Origin: Flavobacterium sp. SUN046
GTDB taxonomy: Bacteria > Bacteroidota > Bacteroidia > Flavobacteriales > Flavobacteriaceae
Length of the DNA: 64,000 nt
Assembly (NCBI RefSeq): GCF_028867965.1
Contig: NZ_JAPQNT010000003.1
Coordinates: 124,001 to 188,000 of the forward strand
Reading direction: 5' to 3'
Shown here piece by piece: positions 16,337 through 25,371 of the stretch (position 1 is the first letter of the stretch; each line of letters begins with the position of its first letter). The position numbers and the translations under genes are program-made. The notes beneath the pieces are model-generated. The model was not told the origin of the DNA. It saw only the letters and a list, made by a program, of their open reading frames with translations, and did not search any database.

Positions 16337-17077
16337 ATGAATATTCCTTTTGAGCCAATTATTTTTAATTACAAAATTAATATTCATTTAGTTCTTGAAT
16401 ATTTGGCTTTTTTTCTTGCGTTTAGGTATTATGTTTTTTTAAGGAAAAATTCTGTCGATTTGATTCCAAAAACAAATAGACTTTCTATTATTTTAGGAGC
16501 AACTTTAGGTGCATTTTTAGGTTCTAGAATCATGGCTGTTCTTGAAAATCCAGTATTTATTACAGATATTTCTTCGATAATTACAATTTTAAACTCCAAA
16601 ACAATTATGGGCGGTTTGTTTGGAGGACTTCTTGGAGTTGAACTTGCCAAAAAAATAATTGGCGAAAAACAATCATCTGGAGATTTATTCGTTTTTCCAA
16701 TAATACTCGGAATTTTCATAGGAAGAATAGGTTGCTTCCTATCCGGTGTCAAAGAGTTTACTTACGGAAAAGAAACTACTTTTTTTCTAGGAATGAACCT
16801 TGGCGATGGTTTAAAAAGACATCCAATTGCTTTGTACGAACTGATTTTTCTAATAATCTTATTTTATTTTTTACGGAATTTAAAAAAGAGGAATTTAAAA
16901 AACGGATTATTATTTCAATATTTCATGATTTGTTACTTTGCATTTCGATTTTGCATTGAATTTCTAAAACCTAATTTGTTTTTTGTTTTCGGATTGAGTT
17001 CTATTCAAATTTTATGTCTAATTTGCTTACTTTATTATTACAAAACAATTTTAAAATTATTTAAAAATGCCAGTTAG
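16337..17077 (+). CDS. Divergent Lgt-like (prolipoprotein diacylglyceryl transferase family) membrane protein
   Basis: A 246-residue integral membrane protein with about seven hydrophobic segments. It keeps two Lgt marks, GRIG (Arg130) and RHPIALYE (161-168). The rest of the signature is altered: the usual GRxGNFxNxE reads GRIGCFLSGVK (Asn to Cys133, Asn to Ser136, the Glu position not acidic), and the essential His of the FHGG loop appears missing (GGLFGGLLG). It is therefore probably not the housekeeping lipoprotein enzyme, though it may still move a diacylglyceryl or similar lipid group. Its last 11 bp overlap the radical SAM gene, which implies translational coupling. Confidence 0.75.
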   Translation: MNIPFEPIIFNYKINIHLVLEYLAFFLAFRYYVFLRKNSVDLIPKTNRLSIILGATLGAFLGSRIMAVLENPVFITDISSIITILNSKTIMGGLFGGLLGVELAKKIIGEKQSSGDLFVFPIILGIFIGRIGCFLSGVKEFTYGKETTFFLGMNLGDGLKRHPIALYELIFLIILFYFLRNLKKRNLKNGLLFQYFMICYFAFRFCIEFLKPNLFFVFGLSSIQILCLICLLYYYKTILKLFKNAS

Positions 17078-18464
17078 AAAATATACATATTACGATTTTA
17101 CTTTAAGCCTTTGTCCCGAATGTTTAAAGCGAATTGACGCCAAAATTGTTTTTGAAGATGATAAAGTTTTCATGTTAAAACGTTGTCCCGATCACGGAAA
17201 TTCTAAGGTGTTGATTGCCGATGATATTCCGTATTATAAAAATATTAGAAACTACAATAAACCTTCTGAAACTCCTTATAAATTCAATACAAAAACCGAT
17301 TATGGTTGTCCGTATGATTGCGGATTGTGTCCAGATCATGAGCAACATTCGTGCTTAACAGTTATTGAGGTTACCGATAGATGCAATTTAACTTGCCCAA
17401 CTTGTTATGCAGGTTCATCACCAACTTATGGACGACATAGAACCTTAGAAGAAGTAAAAACCATGTTGGATACTATTGTTGAAAACGAAAAAGAACCAGA
17501 TGTTGTACAAATAAGTGGTGGCGAACCAACTATTCATCCACAGTTTTTCGAAATTTTAGATTATGCTAAAACACTTCCGATACGGCATTTAATGTTAAAT
17601 ACAAATGGAATCAAAATTGCAAAAGACATTGAGTTTGCCAAAAAATTAAAATCGTATTCACCAGATTTTGAAATTTATCTGCAATTTGATTCCTTTGAAA
17701 ATAGCGTTTTACAAGAACTTCGTGGTGCCGATTTGTGGGAAATTAGAAAACAAGCGATTGAAAATTTAAATGAAATTAATCTATCAACAACATTGGTCGT
17801 TACTTTGCAAAAAGGTTTAAATGACAATGAAATCGGTAAAATAATTGAGTTTGCTTTAAAGCAAAAGTGTATTCGTGGAGTTACATTTCAACCAACACAA
17901 ATTGCTGGAAGATTAGAAAATTTCAATCCAGAAACCGATAGGATGACTTTGACGGAAGTTCGTAGAAAAATTTTAGAACAAACTTCCATTTTTAATTCAG
18001 ACGATTTACTTCCAGTTCCTTGTAATCCAGATGCTTTGGTTATGGGATATGCTTTAAAATTGGACAACGAAGTTTTTCCTTTAACACGTTATATAAATCC
18101 AAATGATTTATTGGATAATAGTAAAAATACAATCATTTATGAACAAGATTTGCACCTTCAAGAGAAAATGATTGAACTTTTTAGCACTGGAAATTCCGTT
18201 GAAGTTGCAGAAGAAAATTTAAAATCAATACTATGTTGCTTGCCAAATATTGATGCGCCAAATTTAGGATATGATAATTTATTTAGAATTATTATCATGC
18301 AATTTATTGATGCTTATAATTTTGATGTTCGAGCTATTAAAAAATCGTGTGTTCATATTATCAATAAAGACAACAAAATAATTCCTTTCGAAACTATGAA
18401 TTTATTTTATAGAGATGATAAATTAGCAAGATTAAAAGAATTACAAAACGAAATAAAATTTTAA
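17067..18464 (+). CDS. Radical SAM protein of the MJ0619/tetraether synthase (Tes) type
   Basis: A 465-residue radical SAM enzyme with a distinctive cysteine pattern: a zinc-ribbon- or rubredoxin-like N-terminus (Cys16, Cys19, Cys40), a first CX3CX2C (Cys81, Cys85, Cys88), Cys96, then the canonical CX3CX2C (Cys106, Cys110, Cys113). ISGGEPTIHP provides the SAM-binding GGE motif. Two CX3CX2C motifs in this arrangement characterise the MJ0619 family: class D methylases that modify methanopterin, and archaeal tetraether lipid synthase, which couples lipid tails. In a flavobacterium neither archaeal substrate is expected. The overlapping Lgt-like gene points to a lipid or lipoprotein substrate at the membrane. 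Family confidence is high; the reaction is inferred. Confidence 0.88.
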   Translation: MPVRKYTYYDFTLSLCPECLKRIDAKIVFEDDKVFMLKRCPDHGNSKVLIADDIPYYKNIRNYNKPSETPYKFNTKTDYGCPYDCGLCPDHEQHSCLTVIEVTDRCNLTCPTCYAGSSPTYGRHRTLEEVKTMLDTIVENEKEPDVVQISGGEPTIHPQFFEILDYAKTLPIRHLMLNTNGIKIAKDIEFAKKLKSYSPDFEIYLQFDSFENSVLQELRGADLWEIRKQAIENLNEINLSTTLVVTLQKGLNDNEIGKIIEFALKQKCIRGVTFQPTQIAGRLENFNPETDRMTLTEVRRKILEQTSIFNSDDLLPVPCNPDALVMGYALKLDNEVFPLTRYINPNDLLDNSKNTIIYEQDLHLQEKMIELFSTGNSVEVAEENLKSILCCLPNIDAPNLGYDNLFRIIIMQFIDAYNFDVRAIKKSCVHIINKDNKIIPFETMNLFYRDDKLARLKELQNEIKF

Positions 18465-18468
18465 AATC

Positions 18469-18666
18469 ATGATAGCATTAGAAGGAGGAAATTACGATGG
18501 TTTATTTTTATTAATTATTTTAATAATGTTTGGACCACCAATTCTGTTAAGCATTATTGGATTTAGTGTAAGAAAAACTAATAAACAAGCTTCTTTAGTT
18601 TTATTTATTTTAGCTGGGTTGTACTTAATTATTGGATTGGGAATTTGTGGAGGAATGTTTGTTTAA
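18469..18666 (+). CDS. Small membrane protein, third gene of the Lgt-like/radical SAM unit
   Basis: A 65-residue protein with two strong membrane helices (LFLLIILIMFGPPILLSIIGF and the C-terminal LVLFILAGLYLIIGLGI) joined by a short basic loop. It starts 4 bp after the radical SAM stop codon, so it is very likely co-transcribed. I recognise no family. It could be an accessory subunit or membrane anchor for the radical SAM protein. Confidence 0.65.
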   Translation: MIALEGGNYDGLFLLIILIMFGPPILLSIIGFSVRKTNKQASLVLFILAGLYLIIGLGICGGMFV

Positions 18667-18668
18667 AA

Positions 18669-18702
18669 AAACCCAACAACTTTCGCCATCGGGTTTGTTT
18701 TT
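18669..18702 (+). terminator. Weak rho-independent terminator
   Basis: AAACCC (18669-18674) can pair with GGGTTT (18691-18696) across a 16-nt loop, followed by a T-rich run. It lies directly after the small membrane protein gene. Confidence 0.45.
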
Positions 18703-18709
18703 ACTTGAT

Positions 18710-18733
18710 GTCATCCTGAGCTTGTCGAAGGAC
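18710..18733. repeat. REP-like palindrome
   Basis: TCATCCTGAGCTTGTCGAAGGA, an imperfect dyad (TCCT/AGGA arms). This word is widely dispersed between genes in Bacteroidota genomes. Only one copy is seen here. Confidence 0.5.
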
Positions 18734-18754
18734 TTTTATGTTACTAATTAATTA

Positions 18755-20551
18755 TTAATCATTCAACTTCAACACAGCCATAAATGCTTCTTGCGGAATT
18801 TCAACATTTCCTACCAATCGCATTCTTTTTTTACCTTTTTTCTGTTTTTCAAGAAGTTTACGTTTTCTCGAAATATCACCACCATAACATTTTGCGGTAA
18901 CGTCTTTACGTAAAGCTTTTATCGTTTCACGAGCAATGATTTTAGCTCCAATTGCAGCTTGAATTGGAATATCAAATTGTTGTCTTGGTATTAATTCACG
19001 CAATTTTTCACACATTTTTTTACCAATATTATACGCATTACTTTCATGAATTAAAGCCGAAAGTGCATCAACCGATTGTGCGTTTAACAACACATCTAAT
19101 TTTACCAATTTCGATTCTTTCATTCCAATTGGTGTGTAATCAAATGAGGCATAACCTTTAGAAACCGTTTTCAATCGATCATAAAAATCGAATACTATTT
19201 CTGCTAAAGGCATATCAAATGTTAGCTCCACTCGTTCTGTAGTCAAGTACGTTTGATTGGTAATTACACCACGTTTTTCGATACACAAACTCATTACATT
19301 TCCAACATAATCGGCTTTTGTAATAATAGTTGCTTTTATAAATGGTTCTTCAACGCGGTCTAATTTTGATGGTTCTGGTAAATCCGATGGATTATTAATT
19401 ACAAACGAAACTTCTGGTTCTTTTTTGGTATAAGCCAAATACGAAACGTTGGGAACAGTTGTAATTACTGTCATATCATATTCGCGTTCCAATCGTTCTT
19501 GGATAATTTCCAAGTGCAACATTCCTAAAAATCCGCAACGGAAACCAAATCCTAAAGCAGCAGAACTTTCGGGAGCAAATACTAGTGAAGCATCGTTCAA
19601 TTGTAATTTTTCCATCGAAGCACGCAAATCTTCATAATCTTCTGTATCAACAGGATAAATTCCGGCGAAAACCATTGGTTTTACATCTTCAAATCCTTTA
19701 ATCATATTAGTAGTTGGCGTTTTTGCATCGGTAACGGTATCACCAACTTTTACTTCTTTAGCTTCTTTAATTCCAGAAATCAGATAACCAACATCACCAG
19801 TAGAAATTACGTTTTTCGGAACTTGATTTAATTTCAGAGTTCCAACTTCATCAGCAAAATATTCATTTCCAGTTGCCATGAATTTTATTTTCTGACCTTT
19901 TTTTATTTCTCCGTTTTTCACACGAAAAATTACTTCAATTCCACGAAACGGATTGTAATGTGAATCGAAAATCAAAGCTTGTAGAGGCTCGTCTTTTACG
20001 CCTTTTGGATGCGGAATTTTTTCGATTATAGCTGCTAAAATATTTTCAACACCAAAACCAGTTTTACCCGAAGCGTGAATAATATCTTCCAATTTACAAC
20101 CTAATAAATCGATAATATCGTCGCTAACTTCTTCCGGATTAGCACTTGGTAAATCTACTTTATTCAAAACTGGAATAATTTCCAAATCATTTTCTAAAGC
20201 TAAATATAAATTTGAAATCGTTTGTGCCTGAATACTTTGCGCGGCATCAACAATCAAAAGCGCGCCTTCGCAAGCTGCAATTGAACGAGAAACTTCATAC
20301 GAAAAATCGACATGTCCAGGAGTATCAATAAGATTCAGAATGTATTCTTCACCTTTGTACGTATATTCCATTTGGATAGCGTGACTTTTTATGGTAATTC
20401 CACGCTCGCGTTCCAAATCCATATTATCAAGCAATTGCGCTTTTTCTTCACGTGCAGTAACGGTTTGTGTGGCACCAAGAAGTCTATCCGCAAGTGTACT
20501 TTTTCCGTGATCAATATGTGCAATAATGCAAAAATTTCTTATGTGTTTCAT
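18755..20551 (-). CDS. lepA: Elongation factor 4 (LepA)
   Basis: A 598-residue translational GTPase that back-translocates stalled ribosomes and aids 30S assembly. The G domain shows [25 protein letters not shown] and NKVDLP. The LepA-specific C-terminal domain follows ([47 protein letters not shown]). The length is normal. It is monocistronic by position. Confidence 0.97.
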   Translation of the reverse strand: MKHIRNFCIIAHIDHGKSTLADRLLGATQTVTAREEKAQLLDNMDLERERGITIKSHAIQMEYTYKGEEYILNLIDTPGHVDFSYEVSRSIAACEGALLIVDAAQSIQAQTISNLYLALENDLEIIPVLNKVDLPSANPEEVSDDIIDLLGCKLEDIIHASGKTGFGVENILAAIIEKIPHPKGVKDEPLQALIFDSHYNPFRGIEVIFRVKNGEIKKGQKIKFMATGNEYFADEVGTLKLNQVPKNVISTGDVGYLISGIKEAKEVKVGDTVTDAKTPTTNMIKGFEDVKPMVFAGIYPVDTEDYEDLRASMEKLQLNDASLVFAPESSAALGFGFRCGFLGMLHLEIIQERLEREYDMTVITTVPNVSYLAYTKKEPEVSFVINNPSDLPEPSKLDRVEEPFIKATIITKADYVGNVMSLCIEKRGVITNQTYLTTERVELTFDMPLAEIVFDFYDRLKTVSKGYASFDYTPIGMKESKLVKLDVLLNAQSVDALSALIHESNAYNIGKKMCEKLRELIPRQQFDIPIQAAIGAKIIARETIKALRKDVTAKCYGGDISRKRKLLEKQKKGKKRMRLVGNVEIPQEAFMAVLKLND

Positions 20552-20635
20552 CTACTTTTTCTGTCAATTTTAGCTAATGCTTTCGCATTTAATCTGCAAA
20601 TATAAAGTAAAGTTTGCACAAAGTATAGCGCTAAA

Positions 20636-21001
20636 TTATTTTAATGAATTAAAAGTAGCTTTATAAAAAGTAGTATCTTTTTTTTCATCAAAATAAACAC
20701 GTCGGTTATCTTGATTTTGAAATTCAAATTCATCATTAACTGTGAATTTTACTTCGGTAAATAAATAACCTGTTTCTCCTGTAATAGTTGCTTTATACAA
20801 ACTGTCTTTGATGATTTCTTTCATTTCAAAATCACTATCCCACGAAAGGGGTTTATCGTTGCCACGAATACCAACTTTTTTTACATTTTTCACCTGTGAA
20901 ACATCAAGTGTAAAAACGACAGTTCGTTTGTACGATTTTTGAACACAACTCGAAAACAGAAATAGAAAAAAAACTATAGTTACTGTTATAATTGTTCTCA
21001 T
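20636..21001 (-). CDS. Small lipoprotein with starch-binding-like fold (tentative)
   Basis: A 121-residue predicted lipoprotein with a signal peptide and lipobox LFSSC. The mature part (VVFTLDVSQVKNVKKVGIRGNDKPLSW split by short loops, then FEFQNQDNRRVYF) resembles the beta-sandwich of CBM20/glycogen-binding modules, seen in short flavobacterial lipoproteins. Its ATG overlaps the stop codon of the upstream DoxX gene (ATGA), so the two are translationally coupled. The carbohydrate-binding role is a guess from pattern only. Confidence 0.6.
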   Translation of the reverse strand: MRTIITVTIVFFLFLFSSCVQKSYKRTVVFTLDVSQVKNVKKVGIRGNDKPLSWDSDFEMKEIIKDSLYKATITGETGYLFTEVKFTVNDEFEFQNQDNRRVYFDEKKDTTFYKATFNSLK

Positions 21002-21486
21002 AATATTGCTTTTTTTCTAGTTATTAAATAATCAATGCCAAAACGTCCTGAACCTAAAACTAGTGTTGTTATTGCAACCCATAGAAATCCCATTGCCGCT
21101 AAACAATTCCATAATCCGTTATTGATTTGTTGCATGAAAATTGCCACTAACATAGTACTGATAATTAAAAACGAAGCAATTCTGGTTTGAAAACCGAATA
21201 GTAAAAATAGTCCGCCAATGGCTTCGCTAAAAGCACCCATCCAAGCGAAGAAAGCTGGAAATAATGCAAAAATTCCGCCATATTGTGCTACATCTTTTGG
21301 AAACCAAAATGCAACTTCGAATAATCCTAAATTGTTGTCAACTGGCGACCAAGGCAAACCAAATTTTGCTGCTCCAAAGTTAGAAGTTAGAAGAAATCCA
21401 CAAACGATTCTTGGAATTGATAAGAATAAATCTTGCGACCAATGAGGCAAAATAAATGGTTTGGTTATTTTATTTAAAATTTTCAT
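20998..21486 (-). CDS. DoxX family membrane protein
   Basis: A 162-residue protein with four predicted membrane helices and the DoxX pattern (RIVCGFLLTSNFGAAKFG, EAIGGLFLLFGFQTRIASFLIISTMLVAIF, LWNCLAAMGFLWVAI). DoxX-like proteins sit in the cytoplasmic membrane and are linked loosely to redox or sulfur metabolism; the role here is unknown. It is coupled to the downstream lipoprotein by ATGA overlap and follows the lipoprotein gene at 21489 by 2 bp, so at least these three form one operon. Confidence 0.8.
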   Translation of the reverse strand: MKILNKITKPFILPHWSQDLFLSIPRIVCGFLLTSNFGAAKFGLPWSPVDNNLGLFEVAFWFPKDVAQYGGIFALFPAFFAWMGAFSEAIGGLFLLFGFQTRIASFLIISTMLVAIFMQQINNGLWNCLAAMGFLWVAITTLVLGSGRFGIDYLITRKKAIL

Positions 21487-21488
21487 GA

Positions 21489-21836
21489 TTAGTTGATTGT
21501 GTAGTTAACAATTAATTCTTCTTCACTATAGTTTTGCAATAATAAACTACCGTTGGATGAAATAGTAAAATCAAGTGATTTTTTAGCTAGTAATGATGGA
21601 CTTATCCATTTTTGATTCCCTGACGAAGATACTTTGTATGCTTCACAAGAGTTTTTAGAACTTTTATTTTCTAAATGGAGCGTGAAAGAAGAGTGCTCAA
21701 TATTTTGCCACATTCTTATTTCTCCTTTTGGTGGTACTTTTATTGTTCCTTCCTTTGGCGATATATCAACTGATTTGCAAGAAAATTGAAAAGATATTAA
21801 AATAAGTAAGATTGAAATTTTGATTGAATTTTTCAT
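21489..21836 (-). CDS. Small lipoprotein of unknown function
   Basis: A 115-residue predicted lipoprotein with a signal peptide and lipobox QFSC. The mature part is a single small beta-sandwich-like domain (HSSFTLHLENKSSKNSCEAYKV, SLDFTISSNGSLLLQNYS). The same layout (neighbouring H-x-SF/K-x-x-L-x-N, a final L-x-F/LQN) appears in the lipoprotein at 22612-22968, which suggests distant paralogs on either side of the DUF2807 gene. It is in an operon with DoxX (2-bp gap). Function unknown. Confidence 0.65.
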   Translation of the reverse strand: MKNSIKISILLILISFQFSCKSVDISPKEGTIKVPPKGEIRMWQNIEHSSFTLHLENKSSKNSCEAYKVSSSGNQKWISPSLLAKKSLDFTISSNGSLLLQNYSEEELIVNYTIN

Positions 21837-21863
21837 GATTGATTTGATTGATGATTGAAACTA

Positions 21864-22529
21864 TTATTTATTTCTAAGTTCAGCATTGCCAGATTTGGAT
21901 GATTGCGCATTAAATTCTGCTTTTCCATAATTTACGATGCTACTATTTCCACTTGCTTTTGCAGTTAATTCATCGGATGTATTGGTGTAAACATTTCCGT
22001 TTCCGGAACATTTGATTATTGCAGTTTTTGCAATTAGTTCTTTGGCTTTGGTGTTTCCATTTCCTTTATTGATTACTTCTAATTTATCAATTGAACCAAA
22101 AATAGTAGCCGTTCCATTTCCTGAATTTTCTAGTTTAAAATTAGTTCCATATAAATTTTTAACAATTAATGAGCTATTACCAGAATGCTTTATCTCAAGG
22201 ATTTTTGGCATTGTAATCTTGATTTTTACATTTGTGTCTTCAATGTATTTGTTGTTATTTGTATTGTTTTTGAAAAATATTTTTAGTTCATTTTCAGAAC
22301 TAGTTTCTTCAAAACTCAATAAAGGAACCAAGTTATCGTCAATTGTTATTGAAATGCTAAATTCTTTACCAATTTCAACTTCAATTTTACCATCTAAATC
22401 TTGGAATGATAATTTGTCAAAATTTTTGAATTCATAACTTTTTGTAACAGTTTTTCCAGAACCTTTTAATTGTGCGTTTGCAAAGATTGAAGCTAATGTC
22501 AATGCGATTGCGAAGATTAATTTTGTCAT
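21864..22529 (-). CDS. DUF2807 (GIN domain) secreted protein
   Basis: A 221-residue protein with a cleaved signal peptide (ALTLASIFANAQ) and a repetitive beta-helix of the DUF2807 type: short rungs such as IEVEIGKEFSISI, LEVINKGNGNTKAK and IIKCSGNGNVYTN with repeated SGNG turns. These proteins are common in Bacteroidota, face the periplasm or surface, and have no settled function. It sits 27 bp upstream of the lipoprotein/DoxX group on the same strand. Confidence 0.85.
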   Translation of the reverse strand: MTKLIFAIALTLASIFANAQLKGSGKTVTKSYEFKNFDKLSFQDLDGKIEVEIGKEFSISITIDDNLVPLLSFEETSSENELKIFFKNNTNNNKYIEDTNVKIKITMPKILEIKHSGNSSLIVKNLYGTNFKLENSGNGTATIFGSIDKLEVINKGNGNTKAKELIAKTAIIKCSGNGNVYTNTSDELTAKASGNSSIVNYGKAEFNAQSSKSGNAELRNK

Positions 22530-22611
22530 AATTTTTAATTTGATTGATGATTGAAACTTTCGTAAATTTATAGTTTACAACTTTTTAATAATTGTAATAA
22601 TGGAACTTCAA

Positions 22612-22968
22612 TTAATTTTTATAAGTCATTGATAAACCTAAATCGCCTGTAACTTTTAAATCTACAGACGCATATTCGTTAGATTTATTTTCGAAATACA
22701 ATGCCGTATTTCGATCCACTTTTATAATGGCACTTTCATTTGGTTTAACCGTTATTCTAGAATGAGTTCCGCCAGAAATCGGCGCTTCATAAACGTCAAT
22801 ATCATTTTTAGAAACATTTTTTAATTTGACCTTAAAAGAGCCGTGTTCGTTGTTACCTAATACAAAACTATCATTGGGTTTGATACTTGTGTTAGAATTT
22901 AAAGATTCAAATACGCCACAAGATGAAGTTAAGATTGATACTGCTAGTGCTGTAATAAATACTCTCAT
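22612..22968 (-). CDS. Small lipoprotein of unknown function
   Basis: A 118-residue predicted lipoprotein with a signal peptide and lipobox LTSSC. The mature domain (HGSFKVKLKNVSKNDIDVYEAP, SAIIKVDRNTALYFENKS) parallels that of the lipoprotein at 21489-21836. It lies between DUF2807 and the AraC-type regulator, all on the minus strand. Function unknown. Confidence 0.65.
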   Translation of the reverse strand: MRVFITALAVSILTSSCGVFESLNSNTSIKPNDSFVLGNNEHGSFKVKLKNVSKNDIDVYEAPISGGTHSRITVKPNESAIIKVDRNTALYFENKSNEYASVDLKVTGDLGLSMTYKN

Positions 22969-23087
22969 AATTTTTTATTTAATGATTAATAACAGGGCAA
23001 AATTGCGCCATAATTCCTCATCAATCGCTTCAAATTATGATTTGAGACGTATTTGTAATTTATCGGGAAGTATTGTAAATAAAGAGT

Positions 23088-24296
23088 TTATGCTTTTTCT
23101 AAATATTCTTTAGGAGAAAAACCAGTATTTTTTTTGAAAGCACGATTAAAAGTTGCTTTCGAATTAAATCCGCAATCAAAGGCAATTCCGAGTAGTGTAG
23201 TTTTTTTATGTTCGCCTTTGTCAAATGCTTTTTTAACTTCTTCAATTCGATAGTTATTTATAAAATCATTGAAATTCATTTGAAAACCTTGATTTATGGT
23301 TTTGGAAATTATAGAAACATTTGTATTTAATTTTTTTGCCAAATCTGATAAAGTCAATTCGGGATTGTTAAAAAGAGATTCCTCTTGAATTAAAGTTTCG
23401 ATTTTATTTTTCCATAAATCAATTTCCGTAGAACTATTTTCAGTAAATGTTTCGTATTCAATATCAATTATAGAATCTTCTTCTGTAAAATTATTATTTT
23501 CTGACAACAATAAAACCTTATTGGTATTAGATTTTGAAAACTTAAATGGAATTGAAGAATTTATAGGATTAGAATACCCAGTTATAGCAATGTAATACAT
23601 TATAAATGAGAAGAAAAGAAAAAACCACCAACTTCCAGTGTAGGAATTCAATTTTGGATACAAATAGGAAATACAATCGAAAATAATTGGTAATAAAAGC
23701 ATTATCAAAAAAGCAATAAGATAAGTTTTTATCCATTTAAAGAGAATACTATCAGCATAACTGACTACTTGAACTATTATTTTTTTGTAAATATTATAAT
23801 AACGAAGACTTAGAACAAAATAAATAAGCATTGAAATTAATCCTAATTTTTGATACCAAAAATCAAAATCTTTATCCATTCCATCTTTATAAAAATAGTA
23901 ATCACCAAAGATAAATTTGTCATAAACCCACATCGAAATGCTATAAATCAAGTAAATAATTCCAGGAAGGAAATGTAAAAATTGTTTTTTGTTAAATTTA
24001 AAACCAGGATTTAAAAGACTTTGAGTGTAACAAAAAATTACTGGCCCAATAAACAGTAAATGCTGAAAAGGTGTGTAAAAAAGAATATCTCGATACGGTT
24101 GATTATCATACCAACCTGCAAATCCGAGCATCCACGGCGCAATAAAAAGCGAACATAAAAAGATAAAAAAACTCAACCAATAATTGGATTTGTTTTCGGT
24201 TTTTAAACCTTTAATAAATAATAAAACGGTGTAAATTATTCCTTGTGAAAAGGTAATTAATAATAAGGAAGAATAAAATCCGAATTGGAATAACAT
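23088..24296 (-). CDS. Membrane-bound AraC-family transcriptional regulator
   Basis: A 402-residue protein with about seven hydrophobic helices in residues 1-240 and a C-terminal AraC/XylS helix-turn-helix domain (~300-400: TLSDLAKKLNTNVSIISKTIN, TLLGIAFDCGFNSKATFNRAFKKNTGFSPKEYL). This membrane-sensor/AraC build is frequent in Flavobacteriia. It is the first minus-strand gene of the lipoprotein/DUF2807/DoxX group and may control it. The signal sensed is unknown. Confidence 0.88.
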   Translation of the reverse strand: MLFQFGFYSSLLLITFSQGIIYTVLLFIKGLKTENKSNYWLSFFIFLCSLFIAPWMLGFAGWYDNQPYRDILFYTPFQHLLFIGPVIFCYTQSLLNPGFKFNKKQFLHFLPGIIYLIYSISMWVYDKFIFGDYYFYKDGMDKDFDFWYQKLGLISMLIYFVLSLRYYNIYKKIIVQVVSYADSILFKWIKTYLIAFLIMLLLPIIFDCISYLYPKLNSYTGSWWFFLFFSFIMYYIAITGYSNPINSSIPFKFSKSNTNKVLLLSENNNFTEEDSIIDIEYETFTENSSTEIDLWKNKIETLIQEESLFNNPELTLSDLAKKLNTNVSIISKTINQGFQMNFNDFINNYRIEEVKKAFDKGEHKKTTLLGIAFDCGFNSKATFNRAFKKNTGFSPKEYLEKA

Positions 24297-24357
24297 AAAA
24301 TCTTTTTGATAAAATTACATATTTTTTCAAATAGTATCACTACAATTTTAATTTTCG

Positions 24358-24365
24358 TATTTTTG
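24358..24365 (+). promoter_or_regulatory. Promoter -7 element of dusB
   Basis: TATTTTTG, matching TAnnTTTG, 13 bp before the ATG at 24379. Confidence 0.5.
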
Positions 24366-24378
24366 CAAAAAAATTAAA

Positions 24379-25371
24379 ATGCCCAAAATAGGCAATATCA
24401 TATTACCAGATTTTCCGCTTTTACTTGCGCCAATGGAAGATGTAAGCGATCCACCATTTCGTAGATTGTGCAAATTACATGGTGCCGATTTAATGTATTC
24501 TGAATTTATTTCCAGTGAAGGATTAATTCGTGATGCTGTAAAAAGTAAAATGAAATTGGATATTTTTGATTACGAACGCCCAGTTGGAATCCAAATTTTC
24601 GGTGGCGATGAAGAAGCTATGGAAATGTCAAGCAGAATTGTTGATGCCGTACAGCCCGATTTGGTTGATATTAATTTTGGTTGTCCAGTAAAAAAAGTAG
24701 TTTGTAAAGGCGCAGGCGCAGGCGTTTTGAAAGATGTTGATTTGATGGTGCGTTTGACAAAAGCGGTTATTAAAGGAACGAGTCTTCCGGTAACGGTGAA
24801 AACGCGTTTGGGTTGGGATGAAAATTCAATCAATATTGATGAAGTTGCCGAGCGTTTGCAAGATATTGGCGTGCAAGCCTTAACAGTTCATGCCAGAACA
24901 CGTGCACAAATGTATAAAGGTCATTCTGATTGGAGTCATGTGCAACGAATTAAGAATAATCCGAGAATTACCATGCCAATTTTTGGAAACGGTGATATCG
25001 ATTCTCCAGAAAAAGCGTTAGAATATAAAAATAAATTTGGGCTCGACGGAATGATGATTGGTCGCGCCGCAATTGGTTATCCTTGGATTTTTAATGAAAT
25101 CAAACATTACTTTGCAACTGACGAAAAATTAGCATTGCCAACAATTTCAGATAGAGTTGAAGCCGCAAGAAATCATTTAATTTGGTCGATGGAATGGAAA
25201 GGTGAACGACTTGGAATTGTAGAAATGAGACGTCATTATTCCAATTACTTTAAAGGAATTCACGGATTTAAAGATTACAAACAACGTTTGGTTACAACCG
25301 ACGAGCACAACGGTTTAATGGATATTTTTAATGAAATTAGTGAAGCTTATTCAGATTATCAGTTTGTTTAA
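24379..25371 (+). CDS. dusB: tRNA-dihydrouridine synthase
   Basis: A 330-residue FMN-dependent enzyme that reduces specific uridines in the tRNA D-loop. The N-terminal TIM barrel shows LLLAPMEDVSDPPFRRLC, DINFGCPVKKVVCKGAGAG (catalytic Cys109), PVTVKTRLGW, TVHARTRAQMYKG and DGMMIGRAAIGYPWIF. The C-terminal helical domain (REMRRHYSNYF-like) is present. The 3' end overlaps the convergent permease gene by 4 bp. It has its own promoter. Confidence 0.95.
   Translation: MPKIGNIILPDFPLLLAPMEDVSDPPFRRLCKLHGADLMYSEFISSEGLIRDAVKSKMKLDIFDYERPVGIQIFGGDEEAMEMSSRIVDAVQPDLVDINFGCPVKKVVCKGAGAGVLKDVDLMVRLTKAVIKGTSLPVTVKTRLGWDENSINIDEVAERLQDIGVQALTVHARTRAQMYKGHSDWSHVQRIKNNPRITMPIFGNGDIDSPEKALEYKNKFGLDGMMIGRAAIGYPWIFNEIKHYFATDEKLALPTISDRVEAARNHLIWSMEWKGERLGIVEMRRHYSNYFKGIHGFKDYKQRLVTTDEHNGLMDIFNEISEAYSDYQFV

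Noticed and set aside
22012..22437. 141-codon plus-strand ORF inside the DUF2807 gene
   Set aside because: Antisense shadow of a well-supported gene with a signal peptide and family pattern on the other strand; the product is hydrophobic with no recognisable fold.
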